Below are positions 1-7,568 of a DNA stretch of 11,416 nucleotides, piece by piece. The notes under the pieces were generated by a model. It ran no database searches and had not been told where the DNA came from. It worked only from the letters and a program-made list of their open reading frames with translations. The DNA lies in assembly GCA_025331125.1 (NCBI GenBank), contig JAOALB010000366.1:1-11416 (forward strand). Reading direction: 5' to 3'. The position numbers and the translations under genes are program-made. This stretch comes from Mycogone perniciosa (lineage: Eukaryota; Ascomycota; Sordariomycetes; Hypocreales; Hypocreaceae). Each line of letters opens with the position of its first letter. Position 1 is the stretch's first letter.

Positions 1-1479
1 CTAACTTCAGGGGCGCCATTGATGCTGGGTGTCCATATGACAGAGAAGCCATCAAAGGATGATGACTCTAGTTCGACCCGTGTTCTCTTGTCATCTCCTT
101 CGGTAGGATGACCCGCCTCGACATATTCGACAGCCTGTAGTTTCCCTCCTCTTTGATGAGCTTCGTTTGTGCCCCTTCCCTCTTTCCACAAACCCCAACA
201 AACCCTGGGTTTCTGTCTTTGCCGATGGTCCTCAAAGGATATGCGCACGTATGTCCGATACTTGGTGCCGGGAATGATGGGAACAGCTCCAGTCGTGTCC
301 ACAATTGATAATGAATATGCTTGCCCTTTATTTAGATACGTTATCGGAATCTCATCGGCGTGCCTGACCATTGCCGTCGGTGCGTTTAGAGTTGCGTGAA
401 ATCGAAATTTCTCGGCTGCAGATGGAAGAGGATGACCCATCGGCAACCCCATTAATTGCTGGGGATGTAGGGCAAAAGCAATCGCGGGCATCCGCTCTTC
501 GGATGGATTAGAATCCATCGGAGAACTATCGTGCTCCATTGTCTCGCATCCCGTGTTATGATGTACAGTCAGGTGGGACAAATGGAGGCTGAGCGGGAGG
601 AGATGCTTGAACGAAGGGATTGAAGTGGTGTAGCTGGTGAGGCTCCAAGGCCTGGAAGCCAGGAATGGTCGGGACTTCGACACTAGGCTGTATTGCATCA
701 ACGGTGGTGGGAACCGACAAGGGAGTCTCCAAGCCAGTGCTTATGGCTATGTTTGGAGGATTTAATTCTGGGGTTGGAGTCGGGAGCAATGTGCCTGTCC
801 TCCCAGGTGTTGGAGTGTAGTATCCTGCGGCAGGATTTGGAGGGAAGGCATGGAAAGAGAAGGCGTTGGGGTCTAGGAGCGATGGTGTAAGCCGCCACGG
901 GTCATTAGAGGCCCGTGGCGTTGGGTCCAGATCCCGGAAGGCATCATTATCAACAGGGTGTGCTCTATCGCCCTCCGAGTCAGCATCACAGGAGACGTTT
1001 TTGTAGCAGGAGGAAGCTAAGGGATCTTTGGGTCGAGGCCACACTGGCAAACGGAGCGCGACCAGGACAAGTGCGTGATTAGAAGACACCTACCTCTCCT
1101 GACTTGGCGCATTGAGGATGGGGGTTTCGGCAGCAGTCGGTATCTGAGATATGGCCGGCGCGGTTGGCTCTGTGACTCCGGCTGAGACCTCTGGGAACTG
1201 TTGCCTGAAGTCGGCCAACAACTCATCGCCCGGCTTCTGCGTGCTTGTCCTGCAAATGGCGCACAAGGTCAGCAATCCAGCGAGGGAAAGTGGGGTGAGT
1301 AAGGTAATGCGATGGAGAGGCAGCCAAGTCTCGCCGTCCGTTTTCCAGGTCAGGCGTCCGTTTAAGACGACTAGACCAGGCTAAAGTAACCATGCGCAAC
1401 CGGTTGTGCGCACCTGGAGGTAGGAGATATATGGGCATGTGACGGTGGCAGACGGTGGACGTTACCTTGAACGAAACAT
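1..1479 (-). CDS. CP2/Grainyhead-like transcription factor, 5' part (partial, spliced)
   Basis: Fungal CP2-family DNA-binding factor, presumably nuclear; only the N-terminal region and the start of the CP2 domain lie in the window. Proposed exons on the minus strand: 1479-1466 (MFRSR start, 14 nt), 1249-1094, 964 to about 613, and 542 to the left edge. Intron 1 (1465-1250) is GTAACG..TTGCAG with a GCTGACC branch site. Intron 2 (1093-965) is GTAGGT..GATAG with CTGAC 17 nt upstream of the acceptor. Both keep frame (phase 2). The spliced frame contains FPEVSAGVTEPTAPAISQ, DNDAFRDLDPTPRASNDPW and PNPAAGYYTPTPG, typical of the N-terminal linker in fungal CP2 proteins. The CP2 domain starts near 416 (FRFHATLNAPTAM, then DEIPITYLNKGQAYSLSIVD and GTKYRTYVRISFEDHRQRQK) and runs to base 1. 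The frame changes between about 612 and 543; this needs a third intron or is a frameshift. Family assignment is from remembered conserved motifs, not a search. Confidence 0.85.
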
Positions 1480-2150
1480 GTTGGCTGCAGACAACCGGGA
1501 TGTTCGTGGAAGTAATTGGTATTATGGAGTACAAGCCAAGCGCTCTCGTCGACTGTGAAGCACCTGGACGGTTGATTTTCCTTCTGCCTCTCCTCAATCT
1601 AAAGCACCACGGCGGCCTGGCTATTCACCGTTGCGATGTGCGGAGAGTCGAGAAAAATGTAACCAAGTCGTGGCCGCGTGCCTTATAAGTCGTCTCGAGA
1701 ATGGGGAAAAGGAGCGAACGGCGGGTTGTTGATGCTCAGCAGGGGATTTGATTCGGCGGTTCGTCGCAACGCATATACGAGGGTGGTGGTGCAAGTGCCG
1801 GCCAGCAAGCAGGTTTCAACAAACGGCGCCCGGCGAGAAGCGGATGGAGGATCGTATGATGAAGCGCGCGCTGGATGAGAAAAAGGGGCAACGAGATGTA
1901 GTTGGATAAAGAAAAAAAGACGAAAGAATAAGATACCGAAAGGGCGAGAAAGAAAGCTTGAAGCGCGGGCGCTTGGTAATAGAGGAGCTGCTTGTCTTAA
2001 CTGGTTTGGTGAAGCAGCGAAGTACGTCCTTGCTCTGGAGCGACGCGGGGGCAAGCATGAGCAATCAACAAAGCGTTCGAGACCGTCTTGGGCGTGGAGC
2101 CTCTTTTTTGCTTGTCTCGCAGCGCTGTCTGTCTGTGGCTCACCCTTCAA
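1480..2150 (-). promoter_or_regulatory. 5' leader and upstream region of the CP2-like gene
   Basis: No gene recognised. Read on the minus strand, 1900-1960 is strongly C+T rich (runs of TTTCTTTC and TTTTTTTCTTT), as is common around transcription starts of fungal housekeeping genes. Several upstream ATGs occur between here and the proposed start at 1479; one at 1597 opens a 124-codon frame overlapping the first exon. The predicted peptides look like translated leader (rich in S, P, R, F) and match no family I know. Either the leader is shorter or spliced, or upstream ORFs restrain translation. The assignment as leader is inference. Confidence 0.4.
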
Positions 2151-2642
2151 TTCCTAACCCCCCTGCTGTGTGGACGTGCACTTGCATTCTCTACAAAGCG
2201 CGATATGGCATGGCATGTAAGAGGATGTATGTAGTTCTGGGACATGCACACGAGGTGGATGCCTTCGGGCCGGGAGGGGACGGACACATGTCGAATGGGA
2301 TATCGAAGACATGCTTGACAAGTATATCCTTTGCCAACCAACGACGACTCGCACAGCATATGGTGGAGGTAGTTAAATTGTGGCTGCCGGAAGCTGGCAT
2401 CATGGCGTCGCTGCAGTCACACAAAGAAGATGGATGGGGGAGTGACGTTCCAGGTGTTTATCACCACGGTGTGGGGAAAGCACAGAGGCACGGAAGTAGT
2501 ACCTTGGAGCTACGGAGCAACACGTACATCCTGGCGCCAACGCCCCTAAGGCCACCCAAATGCTCCGCTCGCCAAGTACAACAAACAGAGTACTTGAGTT
2601 GGAACATCCAAGGCGAACACCTGCTCATACTAAACATGCCAC

Positions 2643-2661
2643 TTGGTCATGTTCTGACCAA
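2643..2661. promoter_or_regulatory. 19-bp dyad: TTGGTCA, 5-nt spacer, TGACCAA
   Basis: Perfect 7-bp inverted arms separated by TGTTC. It is a typical shape for a dimeric regulator site and lies 13 bp before the double-CCAAT palindrome. The binding protein is unknown. Confidence 0.35.
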
Positions 2662-2673
2662 AAAGGGCATGGA

Positions 2674-2685
2674 AATTGGCCAATT
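2674..2685. promoter_or_regulatory. AATTGGCCAATT palindrome with two opposed CCAAT boxes
   Basis: A perfect 12-bp palindrome holding CCAAT on both strands, the core bound by the fungal CCAAT-binding complex (HapB/C/E). A TATA-like run (CTATATTTAAAA) lies about 10 bp further on, so this could be a distal element of the hsp30 promoter or the promoter of an unrecognised transcript. Function is inferred from motif only. Confidence 0.35.
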
Positions 2686-2825
2686 GAAGGGATATCTATA
2701 TTTAAAACTCTGTCTCCTTTTAATCAACTGACTATCGCGTGATTCTGACCGGCATCACTTGACTTGATTTCCTTTGATGATGAAAGGTGTGGAGGTACGT
2801 ACTGGCCCCGCTTGACCTCACTGTG

Positions 2826-2849
2826 CTTCGGAAAATACTGGAAGCTTCC
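2826..2849. promoter_or_regulatory. Heat-shock element, gapped type
   Basis: Five-bp units in register: GGAAA (2830-2834), a 5-bp gap, then GGAAG (2840-2844) and CTTCC (2845-2849), giving the GAAnnTTC core GAAGCTTC. An overlapping CTTCG lies at 2826-2830. It is about 340 bp upstream of the hsp30 start and fits control by heat-shock factor. Confidence 0.65.
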
Positions 2850-2967
2850 AGCATCACTCAGCGAGTTCTTCGCGATGCCAGCATCATCGTGAAGTCACTT
2901 TGTGATCACTATCATCGCGATCGCGTGATTGCTACCTCACCATCATCTAGAATTCACTAATGGTCAT

Positions 2968-2987
2968 GTTCGAGCATATTCACGAAC
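2968..2987. promoter_or_regulatory. Second heat-shock element, gapped type
   Basis: GTTCG, a 5-bp gap, ATTCA, CGAAC: three nTTCn/nGAAn units in exact 5-bp register. It sits 35 bp before the TATA box and 204 bp before the proposed hsp30 ATG, so it is the proximal heat-shock element. Confidence 0.65.
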
Positions 2988-3021
2988 CTCGGAGAGGCAT
3001 TTCCGAGCACACTACGCCAAG

Positions 3022-3027
3022 TATAAA
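3022..3027 (+). promoter_or_regulatory. TATA box of hsp30
   Basis: TATAAA in the context AAGTATAAAGTA, just downstream of the proximal heat-shock element and 170 bp before the ATG at 3192. Transcription would be expected to start roughly at 3050-3065, in an A/C-rich leader; this leaves the upstream ATG at 3102 inside the transcript. Confidence 0.6.
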
Positions 3028-3191
3028 GTATCCAGTCGCAATCCCCCTCGTCACGATTTTCGTCCTCATCAGACAACACACAAATAACAAGCAAGCAATC
3101 TATGCAAATCTGCAGATCATCTCTTCGTCAAAGACCTCAATACATCTTGAAGCGAATCTCCTCAAAGCCCATCACTATTCCCACACGCACA

Positions 3192-3839
3192 ATGGCTTTC
3201 TTCCAGCGCAACTTCTACTCCCCTGAGAGCTCCTTCACTCCTCTCTTCCGCCTCCTCGAGGACTTCGACAACTACTCCCGCCAAGCTGATTCTGGACACC
3301 ATCGTCATGGCCGTCGCTCTGGTCTTCCGCAGTGGCAGCCCCGGTTCGATGTCCGTGAGACTAACGAAGCCTATGAACTCCACGGCGAGCTTCCTGGCAT
3401 GAACAAGGATGATTTACACATCGAATTCACGGACCCGCAGAGTTTGCTCATCCGGGGCAAGGTTGAACGCACCTACACATCCGGTACTCCCCCTGCTGAA
3501 CAGCTCGAAGGCACAGCAACGAGCGGTGCCATCACCGAGGGCGAGGAGCAGTCCAAGGCCTCGCACCAAGCCAGCGTGGAAGATAAACCAGAAGCTGCCT
3601 CCCATGAAGCCACTTCCACTGCACCCTCTGGAGAAGCCGAAAAGACGATAACTAAGAAGTCAACTGATACCGCCAAGTATTGGATCACGGAGCGCAGCAT
3701 CGGCGAATTTTCTCGCAGCTTCAACTTCCCCTCCCGCGTGAGTCAAGACAATGTGAGCGCCAACTTCAAGGATGGCATCCTCGCTATTGTTGTGCCGAAA
3801 GAGGCAAAGCATGAGCCACGACGCATTGCTGTCAACTAA
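3192..3839 (+). CDS. hsp30: Small heat-shock protein, Hsp30/Hsp20 family
   Basis: ATP-independent holdase chaperone that forms oligomers and binds unfolding proteins. From the ATG at 3192 the protein has 215 residues and starts MAFFQRNFYS, with FTPLFRLLEDFD at 15-26, the usual N-terminus of ascomycete Hsp30. The alpha-crystallin domain begins near 47 (LPQWQPRFDVRETNEAYELH, ELPGMNKDDLHIEF) and resumes at about 162-203 (YWITERSIGEFSRSFNFP, then FKDGILAIVVPK). Between the halves lies an A/E/S/T-rich insert of about 65 residues, a hallmark of fungal Hsp30. The C-terminus carries an I-x-V motif (IAV, 212-214) used in oligomer contacts. ATG 3192 is preferred for the family N-terminus and its context CACAATGGC (A at -3). 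An in-frame ATG at 3102 would add 30 residues. Two heat-shock elements and a TATA box lie upstream. No introns are needed. Confidence 0.95.
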   Translation: MAFFQRNFYSPESSFTPLFRLLEDFDNYSRQADSGHHRHGRRSGLPQWQPRFDVRETNEAYELHGELPGMNKDDLHIEFTDPQSLLIRGKVERTYTSGTPPAEQLEGTATSGAITEGEEQSKASHQASVEDKPEAASHEATSTAPSGEAEKTITKKSTDTAKYWITERSIGEFSRSFNFPSRVSQDNVSANFKDGILAIVVPKEAKHEPRRIAVN

Positions 3840-4152
3840 AGCTATTTACAATCGTTTGGCTTCAGATTCACAATTTCGCTTTGATGAAAATCAGATTTCT
3901 TTGACTTAAACTGCATCTGAGGGCTTTTAGGGGATTTAAGCCTGTCGGCAGATTGTCTTGTTGGAACATGCCCTTACGAAGAAGGTGAATAATGGAGGTG
4001 GTTCGCATTTGGCTTCAATACTTTCTCTTGTACCTTAAGCTTAGCATGAATGAAAAGCAATTAAGAACTCACATAATCTTCTCTGGTGACCCCCCCTCTT
4101 CATCCTCAGGCATATAGCAGCGTGCTGAGTCAAAACAGTCTTCGCTGTTGTG
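3840..4152 (+). other. hsp30 3' region and spacer
   Basis: No gene found. It holds the hsp30 3' untranslated region with A/T-rich stretches but no certain cleavage signal. I looked here for the missing N-terminal half of the patatin-like protein (GxGxxG oxyanion loop, GxSxG nucleophile) and saw neither in the forward frames. Confidence 0.5.
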
Positions 4153-4216
4153 CTGCAGCGCCATAGTAAGTCGATTATAAGCTCGTCCGTTAGGCATCCT
4201 GATGTTAAGCAGGGTT
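4153..4216 (+). pseudogene. Possible 5S rRNA 5'-half relic
   Basis: Three short blocks occur in the order found in fungal 5S rRNA: CCATAG (4161), CGTCCG (4184) and TTAAGC (4205). The outer blocks are 44 bp apart, as I recall for ascomycete 5S; the middle block is shifted by 4 bp. The following AGGGTTGG also resembles the 5S internal control region. The 3' half is absent. Dispersed 5S genes and pseudogenes are normal in filamentous ascomycetes. Chance similarity remains quite possible. Confidence 0.25.
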
Positions 4217-5080
4217 GGCAAAAGCTACTTTACTCCGCATCACATTGAAGGTGTGGGGACCTTCCAAGACGGCGGTCTGACATTCAACAATCCTGCCTCA
4301 ATTGCACTCAAAGAAGCAGCGGCCATCTTTCCAGCCGCGACGGAACCAAGCATTGTGGTGTCGCTGGGGACAGGCGCAACTTCGCCAAGTCATGATAGCA
4401 ATGCACCGAGGCGCGCTTTGTGGAAAGACTCATTTCCAGCCCGACTGTCCCGTGCTTTTTGGAAACAAGGGGACTCTAGTGATGCTTGGAAACAGCTGAT
4501 GGCCCACCAAAAATTGGGGGGCCGCGGGGGGTTTTTCCGGTTCGACATCGAGTTCAAGGCCAAGCAACCTGCCTTGGACGACGTAAAGGGTATGGGCGAA
4601 ATCAGTAGAATCGCGCGAGAGGCCGCACTTGGATCAGTCGCCATGGAAAAACTCGCGAAATGCATTCGGGCCGAGCTGTTCCTTTTCGAGTTAGACCCGG
4701 CTTATCCACCCCAGCTCGTATCTGGCCATTACGAAGGCGTAGGCTACATTCTATGTCGCCTGCGACCGGGAACAGCAGAATTCGATACGTTCATGCGTCA
4801 GCTACATCATGCCTGCGCTTCGTTCAGATGCCAAGGGCGAACACTGCCTGATAGCTTTCAAGTGTCTCCTCATGTGACGATAAATGGTGACGGGAACTTT
4901 CGGCAAAGGGTAGCATTTCATTTACCGAGCCGACAACACCAGCTTGAAATCAGTCTACAAGAAGGCCCGTCATCTATCTGCCACATTAGTGGTTCGCCTT
5001 TTACTCTTGAACGGCTAATTAGACAGCAAAACTTGATGCATACTTTGGCACAAGTGACCACCGGAAGCGGACGCGCGTAG
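4202..5080 (+). pseudogene. Patatin-like phospholipase, C-terminal part only
   Basis: Open frame of 292 codons from the first ATG; the frame is open back to 4181 only (TAA at 4178-4180). Recognisable homology seems to start near residue 7 (KSYFTPHHIEGVGTFQDGG). It contains the patatin DGG with the catalytic aspartate (D23, about 4268), then LTFNNPASIALKEA and VVSLGTG (53-59), the usual order in fungal patatin-like proteins. The rest, to residue 292, fits their less conserved C-terminal region. The N-terminal half with the oxyanion glycine loop and GxSxG serine is missing and not found upstream, so the Ser-Asp dyad cannot form. The long frame has stayed open, so it may be a recent truncation or a transcribed catalytically inactive fragment. 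A GTAAGT at 4166 with CAG at 4212 could be a remnant intron, but the joined frame meets a stop (TAG). It lies 360 bp downstream of hsp30 on the same strand. Confidence 0.75.
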
Positions 5081-6000
5081 ATGATACAATGAAGCAGCCG
5101 CTGAAGCGTCAAAGGTTGCAGTGATTTGGAAATTTTGCTGCGCCAGCACGCGACATTAACCACTGTTATCCATTCCTTATCCCGCATCACGTTATAGAGA
5201 AGAAAACATACACCTTGCCTCGCTCTAACTACCGAGAACCTTGAAAATTTTGCGAAAATGGATCGGCCAAGCAGGCCATATTTGCTAGGTTATGAATGTA
5301 ATTGAGGATAGATGCCAGCCGGTGAATAAGAGTAGCCACCGACACGATGCGAGGGTCTAGGGTAAGCAACGTGGACAAAGCCATCTCTGCTTGCATAGTT
5401 AGGAACAAATACTGCTGCAGCGGCTAGGGCGTCAGGAAAACCAAGGGGCATAAAGCACACATTTAATGACTGCCTTTCTTAGCGGCTTTGATATATCAAG
5501 AATGATTTTTAGGGTTTTTTTTATAGATATCTCTATATGTATATATATGTATATATATCGTTCTCTTGTCAGATTAACTGCTATAGCAAAAGTGTAGGCC
5601 TGCTGTGCTTCACAGTAGTAGTTTAAATAATTTTCTATACCTTATCCAACATCTTTTACCCTTTAGCTGCAAGAGAAAGGCCCCTCCAAAAAAAGAGAAG
5701 AACCACCCAGCCAGTAGTAACAGTAACATTTCTGGCGGTACTCTGTAGTTTATGAGATCACGTACAACTTCTCTTCTTCACCATAAACACCAGCACCACT
5801 ATGACTTGAGTAATCATGATGCTCAACAGTGAAAAGGCGTTATAAAATCTTGTATAACGGATTTCAGTAGGTAACCCTACATTTTATGAACATAGCTAAA
5901 GTGAGTCACTGTTGTCAAAACTTCAACCTGAGAAAACTGAAAGACCATAACCAATGTCGACTATCCTTTTTCTGGCCTGTTATTTTTCCCTAACTGAGCT
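5081..6000. other. AT-rich intergenic stretch
   Basis: No coding frame of any length or RNA gene recognised. It becomes strongly AT-rich from about 5460 to 5660 and includes a TA/TG microsatellite at 5534-5558. Confidence 0.5.
5534..5558. repeat. TA-rich microsatellite
   Basis: Runs of alternating TA interrupted by TG: TATATG, TATATATATG, TATATATAT. Simple sequence with no other feature attached. Confidence 0.7.
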
Positions 6001-6363
6001 CTATAGAAAGGTACTCAATACTTCTATTGTTTCTTTTTTACACTTCTGCAGGCTCTCTTGAGCTCTATGTACGTTCTTATTTCTCTCTTGCACCCCAAGT
6101 AAAACTGCGTTCTCCTGGCTGGCAAGGGCAGCTAAGAATGACGATGCTAACCGGATTGTGGCTTTGGCTTTCTCAACGCTCACTGCGAATCTTGTACTGG
6201 TTTGCTGGCTTTTCTTCCCGGCCATTCGAGCTTCGAGTTTCTTTGCCCGGTCGTCATTTGCATCTTGGATTATCTGATCAGCTTTTGCTGTAACAAAGAT
6301 TCGACGTTGACCTTTCGTAATGCGCCGGACAATGTCGGGTAGTCGGATCCGTGGCATCTCCAT
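6001..6363 (-). CDS. Weak hypothetical ORF, basic helical 120-residue peptide
   Basis: ATG at 6363 to TAG at 6003-6001, with a second ATG two codons in. The N-terminal half is very basic (IVRRITKGQRR, DDRAKKLEARMAGKK); residues from about 65 on are Ala/Lys/Glu-rich and could be helical or coiled-coil. There are no cysteine clusters, membrane segments or signal peptide. I do not recognise the family. The composition recalls the basic helical tails of fungal transposases, but no DDE or HTH motif is present, so a transposon remnant is only one option. It lies in AT-rich sequence and an in-frame TAG is just upstream. It may be spurious. Confidence 0.25.
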   Translation of the reverse strand: MEMPRIRLPDIVRRITKGQRRIFVTAKADQIIQDANDDRAKKLEARMAGKKSQQTSTRFAVSVEKAKATIRLASSFLAALASQENAVLLGVQERNKNVHRAQESLQKCKKETIEVLSTFL

Positions 6364-7001
6364 AATGCCAGTCTAATTTTATTGTCACGCGGCGGAGATT
6401 TCGTTTTGTTTTAATTACAGAGAATAGACAAGTCATATAGGTATGGCCATCCCAATCACGCTGTCACGACCGAATGCCACTAATGAGCTAGATATTCTCG
6501 TTACGTTGCAGATAACTATTCAGGTAGCTCCGCGCGTTGGGTGTGGCGTTGCCCTCTTAAACTCGGACGATGAGCTATTAGTAGTTCAACCCGATCATCA
6601 GGGTGGTAATCTTAACAGTCAAGCTACCAATAAACATCTTGGTTACCGATGGAGTAAAGGTGCCCCCTAGCGGGGCCATTGCCGGCTCGGCGAGAACCTG
6701 CCTCATCATCTTCCGGTCTGTACCTATATAAAGGGCTCTATTGCTCTCCCATGTCTGGAAGCTAGCTGACGACGGAGAAATGAGGCCAGGATGAGCAGCC
6801 GTTTCCAGCATATGCTTGCACTTTATAGCTTTTTGACGCACATTGGCCTTTGCCCTTCATTCCGTTTCTTACTGCCACTTTCTATTTTCCCTATTCATAA
6901 CCCGGCCAAGCCCACCTCTTGCTCAAGAGCCAGATTCTGCTCCGTCTCCTTGCGGTTAAAGCACACTTCATAAGTGCTAGTATAGAAAAGGCACTCTCAA
7001 C
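6364..7001. other. Spacer upstream of the bZIP-like gene, with a TATA box
   Basis: No gene recognised. The only clear element is TATATAAAGG at 6724-6733, a good TATA box on the plus strand 270 bp before the bZIP ATG. Open frames here are short and mutually overlapping. Confidence 0.4.
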
Positions 7002-7568
7002 ATGAAGATCAATTCTCTGCTCAATCCCGCGCCACAGTGGACAGTACCAGACCACACAGCACATGGGCAGCGAATTGCAAGTGTCGGCGAACCTGCACTG
7101 TCCACCCGATCCTCCAGTTTCTGCCCTTGCTACGACCGCTATCAGGAAGGACGAACCGGACCTCTTGGGATTCACCAACCTCTGGGAATGGTACCCGAGA
7201 ATCGTGATCAAACAGTTACTCTAACGAGACCGGACTCCCAGCTGGGTGACCTTTACAGTCGACTAAAGGCATCGAAAGAAATAAGCTATCTCTGTATGTC
7301 TCTGCCAGGAGATGAAGCACCAATTAAAGTTCCGATAGACCGTTTAAAGGCATCGAGGGAAATAGACGAAAAACGACGGCGTGGTGCTACGGTATCGACA
7401 CATTATCGCAATAGGCGAGCAGTACTGGACGAGATTGCAGAAAATGAAGAAAAGCTGCAACAGGTACTGCAGCATCTTGAGAATCTTGAACAGCTGAGGA
7501 ATTCATACCAAGATAAAATCGGCCGACTCAGGGATTTTTTATGTCGGGTGTTGGTAGCGGAGAGATAG
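7002..7568 (+). CDS. Divergent small bZIP-like protein
   Basis: Single-exon frame of 188 residues starting MKINSLLNPAP, a common N-terminus of ascomycete regulators, in context CTCAACATG. The middle (RLKASKEISYLCMSLPGDE, then APIKVPIDRLKASREIDEKR) matches the pre-basic segment of a fungal bZIP family that carries PGe-PPVqVP-ID before the basic region. The basic region is at 124-139 (KRRRGATVSTHYRNRR). The conserved Arg is R136, and heptad positions follow in exact register from it: I145, L152, L159, R166, I173, L180. The invariant Asn of the N-x7-R signature is Gly (G128), and one heptad position is Arg, so DNA binding or dimer strength is probably altered. The protein ends eight residues after the zipper. 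It could be a functional factor with changed specificity, a dimer-only regulator, or a decaying paralogue. The frame is intact. Confidence 0.7.
   Translation: MKINSLLNPAPQWTVPDHTAHGQRIASVGEPALSTRSSSFCPCYDRYQEGRTGPLGIHQPLGMVPENRDQTVTLTRPDSQLGDLYSRLKASKEISYLCMSLPGDEAPIKVPIDRLKASREIDEKRRRGATVSTHYRNRRAVLDEIAENEEKLQQVLQHLENLEQLRNSYQDKIGRLRDFLCRVLVAER
7260..7364 (+). repeat. Two 24-bp copies encoding RLKAS(K/R)EI inside the bZIP-like gene
   Basis: Copies at 7260-7283 and 7341-7364 match at 20 of 24 bases and start 81 bp apart, in the same frame. They encode RLKASKEI (87-94) and RLKASREI (114-121). The second copy directly precedes the basic region. Confidence 0.7.

Noticed and set aside
1683..2150. 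155-codon frame on the minus strand upstream of the CP2-like gene
   Set aside because: Its composition is that of translated pyrimidine-rich leader (S, P, F, R runs), with no family resemblance.
1958..2731. 257-codon open frame on the plus strand, the longest in the window
   Set aside because: The product is rich in Cys, Met, His and Trp with no motif or domain, and the frame runs across the CP2-gene leader and the promoter-like module. It looks like chance, though its length means RNA-seq would be worth a glance.
3162..3724. Several frames on both strands within hsp30
   Set aside because: They are shadows of the clear small heat-shock coding frame.
4166..4212. GTAAGT..CAG candidate 47-nt intron before the patatin-like frame
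   Set aside because: Joining the flanks in the patatin frame creates TAG at the junction, and the upstream sequence shows no lipase motif.
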